NCBI RefSeq assembly: GCF_004022425.1
Contig: NZ_RBZY01000007.1
Location: 10,441 to 74,440, forward strand
Direction: 5' to 3'
Length of the DNA stretch: 64,000 nucleotides
Source of the DNA: Microbacterium enclense
Lineage (GTDB): Bacteria; Actinomycetota; Actinomycetes; Actinomycetales; Microbacteriaceae
Every line of letters starts with the position of its first letter. The stretch's first letter is position 1. The position numbers and the translations under genes are program-made. This document shows positions 34,833 to 42,680 of this stretch, piece by piece. The notes beneath the pieces are model-generated. The model made no database searches. It worked only from the letters and a program-made list of their open reading frames with translations, and was not told where the DNA came from.

Positions 34833-35555
34833 ATGGCCGCAGGGGGCGACACCGAGATCTCGGCGGCCGGGGGGCACGCCCTCGTCGATGAGATCGCTGC
34901 CAAGATCCGGGAACGGATCATGTCGGGCGACATCCCCATCGGTTCGCAGCTGCGGCAGGCGGAGCTCGCGAACGACTTCGGCGTCAGCCGGACGCCCGTT
35001 CGCGAGGCCCTCCGGCAGCTGCAGACGGGCGGCCTCATCGAGGTCCTCCCCAACCGCGGCGCCGTCGTGCGCGTGCCCGCGCCGTGGGAGGTGCGCGAGG
35101 CGTACGAGGTCCGCGCCGAGCTCGAGGCCCTCGCCGCGGCCCGCGCGGTCGAACGCATCTCGCGGAGCGACGTGACGCGCTTGCGCGCAGCGAACCAGGA
35201 CATGTACGACCGCTCGGTCGAACGCGAGCGGGGGCAGGGCGACCCGGCGCTCGCGAGCCGTCGCGAGAACGACGTCTTCCACAACACGATCGCGGAGGTC
35301 TCCGCCAACGCGCGTCTCGCCCGCGCGATCGAGGAGATCAACGAGACCTTCCCCCGCAACGTGTCGGCTCAGCTGCTGGTCGGCGACGACCGCCACCGCG
35401 AGGAGAACTTTCAGGAGCACGTCCGCATCATCGAAGCGATCGAGCGCGGCGACGCCGAAGCCGCCCGCCGCGAGATGCGCGAACACGTCCTGAAGGCCGG
35501 CGAGCAGCTGGCGCGGTGGTACGAGCGGCGCTCCGCGACGGTGTTCACCGGCTGA
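34833..35555 (+). CDS. GntR-family (FCD domain) transcriptional regulator
   Basis: A 240-aa regulator with a winged helix at residues about 17-82 (QAELANDFGVSRTPVREALR is the recognition region) and an FCD ligand-binding domain to about 220 with metal-ligand-type His/Asp/Asn residues (NDVFHNTIAEVSAN, EEINETF, EHVRIIEAIE). FCD regulators usually repress catabolic operons until an acidic metabolite binds, and recognise short palindromes. It is divergent from the Rieske operon across pair C. ATG at 34833 has GAGAGGGG upstream; GTG at 34797 would add 12 residues. Its last 27 codons are duplicated at 37198-37280. Confidence 0.9.
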   Translation: MAAGGDTEISAAGGHALVDEIAAKIRERIMSGDIPIGSQLRQAELANDFGVSRTPVREALRQLQTGGLIEVLPNRGAVVRVPAPWEVREAYEVRAELEALAAARAVERISRSDVTRLRAANQDMYDRSVERERGQGDPALASRRENDVFHNTIAEVSANARLARAIEEINETFPRNVSAQLLVGDDRHREENFQEHVRIIEAIERGDAEAARREMREHVLKAGEQLARWYERRSATVFTG

Positions 35556-35570
35556 CGCGGGGGCCTTCCG

Positions 35571-36377
35571 TCAGAGGAACGGGGTGAGGGCCGCGCGCAC
35601 AACGCGGGCCGCTTCTTCCGGCTCCACCTGCGGCACACATTGATGACCGAGCGCGGCAGTCCACTCCTCCTTCGTGGGCAGCCGGGCGAAGGACACCCTT
35701 GCCGCGCTCGTGTACGGCCCGAGCTTTCCAAACATCTCGACGGCTTCGCGGTCGATCTTGCCGGCATCCGCCAGCGCCCACAGGTCGTAGAGGTCGCGTG
35801 GCGCCCGACGGTCGCTCCAGGCCGCCAGCTTCGCGGCGGCGAACGCCGCTGCCGTCAGCACACGTAAGCGTGCGGGTGGTGCGTCACTGTAACGCTGCTC
35901 GATCTGTACGACTTCCGCCGGCCACGCGGGATACCCCTGCGCTGAGAGGAGTTGGAGACGAATACGGACCCCGCCGGCCTCCACCACTGACGACTCGGAG
36001 TCAACGGTGTCGCGGAGGCGTGGAGTAAACGTCGGCGTTCCGAACGCACGCCCGAGCCCGCGCACAATGGCCGCCTCTATTCGGTCGCCGATCTCGGCGC
36101 GCGACCCGGAGGCGATGAGGTCGATGTCCTCCGAGAGACGGAGATTCGTCAGATGTGTACGCGCGAGCGCGGTACCCCCGAAGAACACCACATCATCCGT
36201 GGACACCGTAGCGATCGCGGCGAGGGCGTGGGAGATGACGTGATCGCGGACGACCTGCTCCGCAGCAACACCGAATTGCGCCTCGACCACCGCGCGCTCG
36301 TGCTCGTCGAGGACGCCCGGCGTGACACGACTCGCGCGGCTTCTCGGCTTGCGGCCGTCCTGCCTTTCCGCCATCAC
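35571..36377 (-). CDS. AbiEii-type nucleotidyltransferase toxin
   Basis: A 267-268-aa toxin of the AbiE (type IV) system. The nucleotidyltransferase motif is intact: VVFFGGTALARTHL then RLSEDIDLIAS near residues 65-90, with further conserved KLAAWSDRRAPRDLYDLWAL near 205. AbiEii toxins block growth by modifying tRNA or another target. The start is GTG at 36377 overlapping the antitoxin stop, with an ATG as the next codon. It is inserted between gntR and truncated duplicates of neighbouring genes, converging on gntR with 15 bp between stops. Confidence 0.9.
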   Translation of the reverse strand: MMAERQDGRKPRSRASRVTPGVLDEHERAVVEAQFGVAAEQVVRDHVISHALAAIATVSTDDVVFFGGTALARTHLTNLRLSEDIDLIASGSRAEIGDRIEAAIVRGLGRAFGTPTFTPRLRDTVDSESSVVEAGGVRIRLQLLSAQGYPAWPAEVVQIEQRYSDAPPARLRVLTAAAFAAAKLAAWSDRRAPRDLYDLWALADAGKIDREAVEMFGKLGPYTSAARVSFARLPTKEEWTAALGHQCVPQVEPEEAARVVRAALTPFL

Positions 36378-37021
36378 TGCCTGCCCGCTTCCATCTCGTC
36401 GAGAGCCCCACGCACAGCAGCGTTCGCGCGACCGAACGTGTCGACGACACGCCGCAGATCCGCGGGCCCGACCTGCCCGCGCAGGTGACGCGCCGCGTCC
36501 ATGACCTCATCGGGCAGGCCTCCCTGTCCCGGCTTCATCAAGAGGTCGTACAGCGTCTGCGCCCGCGTGGTCACCAGAGCACGTCCGAGCTCGTTCTGTT
36601 CGAGTACGGCGTCGAGACGATCGACATCGCGCGGGACGAGGTGGACAATGCCCCCGGTGTCCAGGGTCACGGGAGGTCGTCCCGCCTCCGGGATGGCAAC
36701 GGTCGTTACACCGATAGCGCGAGGAATCGCTGCCCAATGGCGCGCGGCACCGAGCCCCATGAGGATGGCATTGCGGTTGCCGAACCGTGCAGTGGCCACG
36801 GCCAGCCCCGCCGCTTCCAGGGTGGGGCGCCATTGCCGACCATCGCGACCCTCAGGAGGTGCCGCGTAGACGCCTTTTGCGAGACGGACCAGCGCCCCGC
36901 GGTCGACGAGTCGAGCGATCGTACGCCGCGCATGGGAGAGATCCGGTTCCAGGTCTTGGGGGCGCACCGTCCGGAGCGGCGCACGCTCGATCGCACGCAG
37001 CGCGTCCACGTCGCTGACCAT
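36374..37021 (-). CDS. AbiEi-type antitoxin
   Basis: A 215-aa antitoxin with an N-terminal winged helix (ARRTIARLVDRGALVRLAKG, then VYAAP) and a C-terminal antitoxin domain (NRNAILMGLGAARHWAAIPR, ARAQTLYDLL-like region). It precedes and overlaps the toxin gene. ATG at 37021 has GAGAGG upstream. The long inverted repeat 17 bases upstream fits the negative autoregulation known for AbiEi. The module contributes phage defence or stabilises the island. Confidence 0.88.
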   Translation of the reverse strand: MVSDVDALRAIERAPLRTVRPQDLEPDLSHARRTIARLVDRGALVRLAKGVYAAPPEGRDGRQWRPTLEAAGLAVATARFGNRNAILMGLGAARHWAAIPRAIGVTTVAIPEAGRPPVTLDTGGIVHLVPRDVDRLDAVLEQNELGRALVTTRAQTLYDLLMKPGQGGLPDEVMDAARHLRGQVGPADLRRVVDTFGRANAAVRGALDEMEAGRQ

Positions 37022-37037
37022 CGGATTCACCTCTCTT

Positions 37038-37078
37038 ACTGAGACTAGCGTGACAGCTGGCGTCACGTCAGTCTCAGT
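37038..37078. promoter_or_regulatory. Inverted repeat upstream of abiE, probable AbiEi operator
   Basis: Arms 37038-37054 and 37062-37078 (ACTGAGACTAGCGTGAC and its complement with two mismatches) flank a seven-base spacer upstream of the antitoxin start. Confidence 0.7.
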
Positions 37079-37141
37079 GAGTCTGTTCCGCAGCCGCAAC
37101 GAGCGCGCCTAAGCCCGCGCCCGACCCTCGCGCGGTGCACC

Positions 37142-37197
37142 TCAACCGACCACCAGGGGCGCCGCCATCAAAACGGCCGACGCGCCCATCGCCCGCG
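37142..37197 (-). pseudogene. Truncated 3' end of a second copy of the membrane-protein gene
   Basis: The 56 bases match the 3' end of the gene at 37479 (37479-37534) at 49 positions and encode MGASAVLMAAPLVVG followed by the stop. The upstream coding part is missing and replaced by the gntR remnant. Confidence 0.85.
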
Positions 37198-37280
37198 GAT
37201 GCGCGAGCACGTGCTGAAGGCCGGAGAGCAGCTCGCCCGCTGGCACGAGCGGCGCTCCGCGACCGTGTTCACCGGCTGAC
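37198..37280 (+). pseudogene. Truncated 3' end of a second gntR gene
   Basis: It aligns with 35474-35556 of gntR with about 90 percent identity and encodes MREHVLKAGEQLARWHERRS ATVFTG plus stop, differing by one residue (His for Tyr). Nearly all base changes are silent, so the copy was under selection before it was truncated. It directly abuts the truncated membrane-protein remnant. Confidence 0.88.
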
Positions 37281-37310
37281 GCAGCTACGTGGAGCCTCTC
37301 GCTCTCTGCC

Positions 37311-37424
37311 TCAGCGGCGGGAGACGTGGCGCCGGCGCTGGCTCGGAAGGAACCCGAGGCCGATGGGAACAAGGATCCCCAAGGCGCAAACGATGGCGAC
37401 GACGAGGATGTCCATGTTCTCCAT
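37311..37424 (-). CDS. Possible 37-aa single-span membrane peptide
   Basis: The frame encodes MENMDILVVAIVCALGILVP, continuing IGLGFLPSQRRRHVSRR: one hydrophobic span followed by a basic tail. Third codon positions are mostly G or C as in real genes here. No clear ribosome binding site precedes the ATG, so translation is uncertain. It lies between the gntR remnant and the membrane-protein gene. Confidence 0.45.
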   Translation of the reverse strand: MENMDILVVAIVCALGILVPIGLGFLPSQRRRHVSRR

Positions 37425-37478
37425 CGTCGCACGAGGGAGACAGCGGGGCCAGGGGCCTGCGACGCACTCGGTGCGCCG

Positions 37479-37988
37479 TCAGCCGACCACCAGCGGCGCC
37501 GCCATCAGCACCGCCGACGCGCCCATTGCCAGCGGCGGCAGCCGCGTGACGAGCGGCCGGTCGCGGTGCGCCGTCACGAACAGCGCCACGCCCCCGACGG
37601 CGTACGCGGCCACCCCGACGAGGGTGAGGACCACGAGCGGCACAGCCCCCGCCCCGTGATGGGACGAGCCCGCGGATGCCGGGACGTGAGCCGCGAGCAG
37701 GAGCGCCGCCATGAGCACGGCGCCGAGCGCGTCGAACGCCCGCATCCGCCGGTCAGCGATCCGCCGCGCCGGCCCCGGCGCCACGGCCACCAGCGCCGCG
37801 AGAAGCAGCGCCGCCGCCCAGAACACCGCCGGCACGCTCCCACCGCCGAGCACCATGTCGCCCATCGCGAGGAGCATGAGCGCGGCGATCAGGAGTTCAC
37901 GCACGCGCACGGCGGGGCGATCGGCGGCGACGCAGCACGCGCCCGCCGCCGTCGTCACGAGCGCTCCGGCGTGGAGGACCTCCCCCAT
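37479..37988 (-). CDS. Small polytopic membrane protein of unknown function
   Basis: A 169-aa hydrophobic protein with about five membrane spans and a histidine pair in SSHHGAGAV between spans three and four; resembles DUF5134-type actinobacterial membrane proteins but I am not certain. Its ATG overlaps the stop of the copper amine oxidase gene as ATGA, and that enzyme ends in a histidine-rich tail. A role in copper supply or membrane attachment for the oxidase is an inference from this pairing. A truncated second copy of its 3' end lies at 37142. Confidence 0.75.
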   Translation of the reverse strand: MGEVLHAGALVTTAAGACCVAADRPAVRVRELLIAALMLLAMGDMVLGGGSVPAVFWAAALLLAALVAVAPGPARRIADRRMRAFDALGAVLMAALLLAAHVPASAGSSHHGAGAVPLVVLTLVGVAAYAVGGVALFVTAHRDRPLVTRLPPLAMGASAVLMAAPLVVG

Positions 37989-40015
37989 CAGTGACCGTGG
38001 TGGTCGTGCCCGTGGTGCCCGTGCGCGGAGTGGTCGTGGTGGTCGTGACCGCCCGCGTCGTGGCCGTGGAGCGCGTGTCCCTCGGCCACGGCCCCACCGG
38101 CGCCCGGCGAAGGCGCGTGGCAGTGGTCGCCGCCCGACGACGGCGGCAGGTCGAGCGAGGGGTTCCGCGTGAAGAACCCGTCCGGCTCGAAGCGCAGACC
38201 GATGCGGTGCACCGGCATGATCGGCCACTCCTCGGGCTTCGGGTAGTGGTGCACCCCGACGATCGGCCACAGCACGAGCTCGGCCCCGTCGAGCGGACGG
38301 TCCGCCTGCTGCCACGCCGTGATGCCCTCGGCCTCGAGCGGGGCCTGGTTCGGATAGTCGCCGGTGATGAAGCGCTCGTTCGGGTCGTACGCGGTGGCCC
38401 AGAGGTGCTTCGAGACGAACGGGGCCTTGCGGGCGACGACGCTGCCGGATTTGGCGAACAAACGCGTCGTGTGCATCGCCGACAGGCGGTAGGCGGTGTT
38501 CTCACCGAAGCGGTTCGTGCGCTCGGTGTTCTCCACTCGCCAGTGCACCGCGCGGGAGGCATCCGCCATGCGCCCGGCATCCTTCTCGGACGCGATGACC
38601 TCCGACACCATCTTGACCGCGTTGCCCCAGGGGTTGAGGTCTTCGTCCTCCTCGACCTCGGCGTGCACCTCGACCAGGCGGTTCTTCGGGCCGTCGATCG
38701 CGGTGTCCATGCGCACGGCGAAGTAGTGCTGGTGCGTGGGCGCCTGGACGTTCGGGCTCACCATCCGCCCGAAGGCGGGCATCTTGCCGTCGTCGATTCC
38801 CGAGACCGACAGGATGCCGGTGAGCTTGATCTCCAGCTCGATCGAGCCGTCCTGGTACAGCGACCAGTAGAAGCCGTAGTCGTAGTTCGCGACGGTGGCG
38901 AAGAACGAGATGACGAGGCGGCGCGAGCGGCGGACGTCGGCCTCACCGGTGCGGGTGTTGACGTGCTTCCAGAGGATGGAGGAGTCCTCCTCGTGCAGGC
39001 ACACGCCGTTGGTGATCGTCTGCGCCTCGCCGAGCCCGTCGAGCACGTGGGCGTCGAAGTAGTGGATCTCGCCGAGGCAGTCGCATCCGAGTTCGAGGGA
39101 TGCCGTCAGGGGCCCGGCCCCGTACTCGCCCCAGTCGAAGAAGTTCTTGCGGTACGCCGTCGGGTCGGCGTCGAGGTACGGCACGTACATCTCGTTGACC
39201 GCCGCGCGGCGGAGGATGGGACGCTCGACGTCGCCGTCGCGGTACGCGATGTCGTGCAGCACGAGCCCTTCGCGGTGCGTGAAGCCGATGCGGAACGACC
39301 AGTTCTGCCACGAGACCTTGTGGCCCTCGACGGTGAAGCCGGGGCCCTCGGGCTGCGTGATCTCCAGCGGCGCGACGTGCCGGTCGGGACCCCAGGTGCC
39401 CGAGCGGTAGTTGCCGCCCTCGCTCGCCATCGGGATGACGCCGTGGTCCTCGATGCGGATGATGTCGAGCGTCTCGAGGTCGAGGATCGGCACGAGCCCG
39501 GCGACCGGACGCGCGTAGCCGTTGTCGTCCGCGCTCTCGCGGTACCAGACGGTGCCCCACGACAAGCGACGGTCGGCGAGGTCCTCGGGCTCGAAGCCGG
39601 TGATCGACTCGGGGTCGACCCACACGTGCGTGGTGTCGGTGATCCCGCGCTTGGCGAGGGCTTCCTTCAGGAGCGGGTGCTCGCGGGCGGCGCGGGCGAT
39701 CGCCCGCGCCTCGTCGCTCGAGACGCCGGGGCGCTTGGCATCCACGGGGCTCCAGGATGCCAGCGAGGCCTCGGCGCGGTCGGTGCCCGAGGTCCAGCCG
39801 GTGACCTCCCACGCGGCGTGCGCCGCCGGGTTCATGACCACCAGACGCACGGGGCGCCCCTGACCGGGCGCGAGGCTGCGGGCCAGGCCCTCCTCGACGG
39901 CGATGCCCCAGAAGCGCGGCTCGGAGCCGATGCGCTCGTCCGCGCGCACGAGCGCGGCGACCTCGACGATCTCGCTCGGGGTGAGGGGGTCGCTCCAGTG
40001 CCGGTCGGCGGTCAT
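37988..40015 (-). CDS. Copper-containing primary-amine oxidase with His-rich C-terminal tail
   Basis: A 675-aa copper amine oxidase that converts primary amines to aldehydes, ammonia and hydrogen peroxide. Tyr378 in VANYDYGFYW is the precursor of the topaquinone cofactor; copper ligands are in THQHYFAVRMD and PVHRIGLRFEPDGFF. The N2/N3 and catalytic beta-sandwich domains match tyramine/phenylethylamine oxidases of Arthrobacter. The C-terminus adds about 45 residues unlike the usual family, with over fifteen His in repeats such as HDHHDHSAHGHHGHDHHGH. No signal peptide is visible. RBS AGGAG precedes the ATG. Confidence 0.93.
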   Translation of the reverse strand: MTADRHWSDPLTPSEIVEVAALVRADERIGSEPRFWGIAVEEGLARSLAPGQGRPVRLVVMNPAAHAAWEVTGWTSGTDRAEASLASWSPVDAKRPGVSSDEARAIARAAREHPLLKEALAKRGITDTTHVWVDPESITGFEPEDLADRRLSWGTVWYRESADDNGYARPVAGLVPILDLETLDIIRIEDHGVIPMASEGGNYRSGTWGPDRHVAPLEITQPEGPGFTVEGHKVSWQNWSFRIGFTHREGLVLHDIAYRDGDVERPILRRAAVNEMYVPYLDADPTAYRKNFFDWGEYGAGPLTASLELGCDCLGEIHYFDAHVLDGLGEAQTITNGVCLHEEDSSILWKHVNTRTGEADVRRSRRLVISFFATVANYDYGFYWSLYQDGSIELEIKLTGILSVSGIDDGKMPAFGRMVSPNVQAPTHQHYFAVRMDTAIDGPKNRLVEVHAEVEEDEDLNPWGNAVKMVSEVIASEKDAGRMADASRAVHWRVENTERTNRFGENTAYRLSAMHTTRLFAKSGSVVARKAPFVSKHLWATAYDPNERFITGDYPNQAPLEAEGITAWQQADRPLDGAELVLWPIVGVHHYPKPEEWPIMPVHRIGLRFEPDGFFTRNPSLDLPPSSGGDHCHAPSPGAGGAVAEGHALHGHDAGGHDHHDHSAHGHHGHDHHGH

Positions 40016-40028
40016 CGGGTCTCCTTGG

Positions 40029-40062
40029 TGCGGTGGGGCGGGCGGTGCGGTGGGGCGGGCGG
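40029..40062. repeat. 17-bp tandem duplication between two genes
   Basis: TGCGGTGGGGCGGGCGG occurs twice in a row (40029-40045, 40046-40062) in the 66-bp gap between the gamma-glutamyltransferase stop and the amine oxidase start. Confidence 0.9.
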
Positions 40063-40081
40063 TGCGAGGGAACGGGTGGGG

Positions 40082-41581
40082 TCAGGATGCCGGGACGAGG
40101 ACGGCGACCCCGTCGGCGCGGGGATCGCTCGCGGCGTCGCGCACGCCGGCGGTGCGCGACCGGCGGACGAGTTGCACGTGGCCGGCTTCGTCGGCGGGTC
40201 CGGGGAAGGCGGCGATCCCGAGCCCCAGGTACTCGGCCCGCGCGACGACCTCCGGCGCGACACCGGGTTCGGTCACGAGCGTCAGCCGGTCGTGACCGAG
40301 GTCGCGATCCCCGATCACCCAGCGCGGGCGGCCGAGAAGCTCGGCCAGGTCGATGTCCGGGACGGTGGCGTCGGGCAGCACTTGCGCGAGGATCCACGGC
40401 TGCGCCCGGCCGCCCTGGCATCCGGCGACCACCGTCAGGTCACCGCGGTCGACGATCGCGGGCGCGAGCGTGTGCGGCGGGCGGGCGCCGGGGCGGATCG
40501 CCGCGGGTGAGGCGGGGTCGATCGAGAACGCGCCGCCGCGGTTGTGGAGCAGGATGCCGGTCGCGGGGTCGAGCAGTCCGGAACCGAACGTCTGGTAGAC
40601 GCTCTGCACGATCGTCACGGCGTAGCCTTCGTCGTCGATCGCCACCACGGCGGCGGTGTCGCCCTGCGGACGCGGCTCGCCCGGGCCGGTGAGCGCCGGG
40701 GCGTCCAGCGCGAGCAGCGCCTCGAGGTCGACCGGGCCCGCGGCGGGGTCGCCGAGGTGGGCGCCGCGCGCCTGCGCACCGCGGACGCTCGCCTCGAGCA
40801 GGTCGCCCGCGCCGGGATGCCGCCCTCCGGCGGCCGCGACGCCGACGAGGATCGCGCCGACCGACGGCGGCGGGGCGACGCTGTACGCGGCGTCGCCGAT
40901 GGTGCGGGTCAGTGCCGCGGTGACCTCGGGGCGGTAGTCGGCGAAGTCGGCGTCCGTGTGCGTGCCGCCGTGGGCGCGCAGCGTCCGCACGAGAGAGCCG
41001 GAGATCTCGCCGTCGTAGAAGTCGCGCGGGTCGACCGCGAGGCGGCGAAGCGACGCCGCCAGCGCCGGCTGGAGGAGCGCATCGCCCTCGGCGAGCAGCT
41101 CACCGTCACGGGTGAAGACCTCGCGCAGCCCCGTGTCCGCCTGGATCGCGTCGGCGCGCGCGACCAGGGCCCGCGCGAGCCCCGCGCTCACCGGCGTTCC
41201 GCCGTCGGCGACCTCCGCCGCCGACGCCAGTGCCCGCGACACCGGCAGAACCGCGCCGAGTTCGGCGATCGCGGTCCACCCGGCGACCATGCCCGGCACG
41301 GTCACCGAGCCCGCACCGGCGCGCGGCACCTCCCTCCAGGCCGCCGCGGCGTCGGCGACGGCGGCCGGCGCGGTGCCCGCGGCGACGACCGCGGTCGTCG
41401 AGCCGTCCGGGCGACGGACCAGCGCGATGACGTCCCCGCCGAGCGCGCACTGGTGCGGATAGACCACGGTCAGCATCGCGGCCGCGGCGAGCGCGGCATC
41501 CAGCGCATTTCCTCCCGCGGCGATCGCGGAACGTCCCGCGTCGACGGCGGCGGCGTGGGGGGCGGCGAGGGCGATGGTCAC
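40082..41581 (-). CDS. Gamma-glutamyltransferase-like Ntn hydrolase
   Basis: A 499-aa gamma-glutamyltranspeptidase-family protein. The N-terminal part has GGNALDAALAAAAMLTVVYP and the GGD loop; the autocleavage/nucleophile Thr is Thr309 in PQGDTAAVVAID, though the usual following TH is AA. The glycine-rich GFGGGQ-like region is modified. No signal peptide is visible, so it may work in the cytosol, which would suit hydrolysis of gamma-glutamyl-amides made by the GS-like ligase. GTG start, one base after the flavoenzyme stop. Confidence 0.85.
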   Translation of the reverse strand: MTIALAAPHAAAVDAGRSAIAAGGNALDAALAAAAMLTVVYPHQCALGGDVIALVRRPDGSTTAVVAAGTAPAAVADAAAAWREVPRAGAGSVTVPGMVAGWTAIAELGAVLPVSRALASAAEVADGGTPVSAGLARALVARADAIQADTGLREVFTRDGELLAEGDALLQPALAASLRRLAVDPRDFYDGEISGSLVRTLRAHGGTHTDADFADYRPEVTAALTRTIGDAAYSVAPPPSVGAILVGVAAAGGRHPGAGDLLEASVRGAQARGAHLGDPAAGPVDLEALLALDAPALTGPGEPRPQGDTAAVVAIDDEGYAVTIVQSVYQTFGSGLLDPATGILLHNRGGAFSIDPASPAAIRPGARPPHTLAPAIVDRGDLTVVAGCQGGRAQPWILAQVLPDATVPDIDLAELLGRPRWVIGDRDLGHDRLTLVTEPGVAPEVVARAEYLGLGIAAFPGPADEAGHVQLVRRSRTAGVRDAASDPRADGVAVLVPAS

Positions 41582-41582
41582 G

Positions 41583-42680
41583 TCAGATCCCCCGTCGCGC
41601 GGTCGAGACGAAGGCGAGGTCGGGGCGCTCGATCCCGGTGGCGAGGTCGGCGACCGCGTCGCCGATCGCCGGCCCGAACTTGAACCCGTGCCCCGAGCAG
41701 GCCGACACCGCGATGACCTCGGGGGCGTCGGCGAGCGGCCCGATGACGAAGCGCTTGTCCTCGGTCATCGTGTACAGGCACGCGGCGAGTTCGACGGGCG
41801 CCGTGTCGAGCGCGGGAACGTACGCGTGCAGCAGGTCGCGCAGCGCCTCCGCCTCGGCGGGGGTCGGCGGGGCGACGGGCGTCTCGGGGTCCCAGACCTC
41901 GCCGGCATCCACTCCCAGTTTCACGCCGTTCCCATCGGCATCAGGGATGCCGAACACGAGCCCCTCGGGACGATCGACGGAGAAGGCCCCGAGGGCGGGC
42001 GGCAGGCCCGCGGGCTGGCCGGCACGGACGGTGACGGTGAGGATGCGCCAGACCTCGAGCAGGTCGGCCACCGAGGGCAGGAGGCGGGCGGCGAACGCAC
42101 CGCCCGCGACGACGAGACGACGCGCGCGCACGATCCCGCGATCGGTGCGGACTTCGACGCCGTCGGCGATCGAGTCCCAGCCGAGCACCCGCTCGCCGTC
42201 GCGCAGCTCGGCTCCGGCGCCTTCCGCGAGGCGGCGGAGCGCCGCCAGCGACCGTTCGGCCTCGAGCACGCCCGCCGACGGGTCGTACACGGCGCGGTAG
42301 CCGTCGGGCACCGCGAACGACGGCATGAGGGCCGCCATCTCGGCCCGGTCCTCGACGAGGACGCAGTCGGGACCCTGGAGCTGCGACGACCCCTCGTGCG
42401 CGTACAGGCCGCCCGTGCGGTGGAGGAGCGTCTCGCCCGATGCACGCTCGAGCTCGCCCCACGCGTCGACGGCCTTCTCGACGAGCGGGTTCCAGACCGG
42501 GTTCGGGTAGGCGCGACGGATCATGCGGGTACGCCCGTGCGAGGATCCGCGGGAGTGCCCCGCGACGAAGCGATCGATTCCGATCACCCGCGCGCCGCGT
42601 CGGGCGAGGCTGGCGACGGTGGACATCCCGTGGATGCCAAGTCCGAGCACGACGACGTCCGCCGAGGCGACCGCGGTCAT
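41583..42680 (-). CDS. FAD-dependent amine oxidase (sarcosine/N-methyltryptophan oxidase-like)
   Basis: A 365-aa DAO-family flavoenzyme. The Rossmann motif is VLGLGIHGMSTVASLARRG with GIDRF at the end of the second strand, and Cys in SACSGHGFKFGP matches the cysteine that binds FAD covalently in monomeric sarcosine oxidase. These enzymes oxidise secondary amines such as N-methyl amino acids. It overlaps the class V PLP enzyme gene by 4 bp. A second amine oxidase follows two genes later in the same operon, suggesting consecutive N-dealkylation and deamination. Confidence 0.88.
   Translation of the reverse strand: MTAVASADVVVLGLGIHGMSTVASLARRGARVIGIDRFVAGHSRGSSHGRTRMIRRAYPNPVWNPLVEKAVDAWGELERASGETLLHRTGGLYAHEGSSQLQGPDCVLVEDRAEMAALMPSFAVPDGYRAVYDPSAGVLEAERSLAALRRLAEGAGAELRDGERVLGWDSIADGVEVRTDRGIVRARRLVVAGGAFAARLLPSVADLLEVWRILTVTVRAGQPAGLPPALGAFSVDRPEGLVFGIPDADGNGVKLGVDAGEVWDPETPVAPPTPAEAEALRDLLHAYVPALDTAPVELAACLYTMTEDKRFVIGPLADAPEVIAVSACSGHGFKFGPAIGDAVADLATGIERPDLAFVSTARRGI

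Noticed and set aside
35571-37282. Transposon or integron carrying abiE
   Set aside because: No transposase, integrase or terminal inverted repeats are present; the flanking similarity is to neighbouring gene ends instead.
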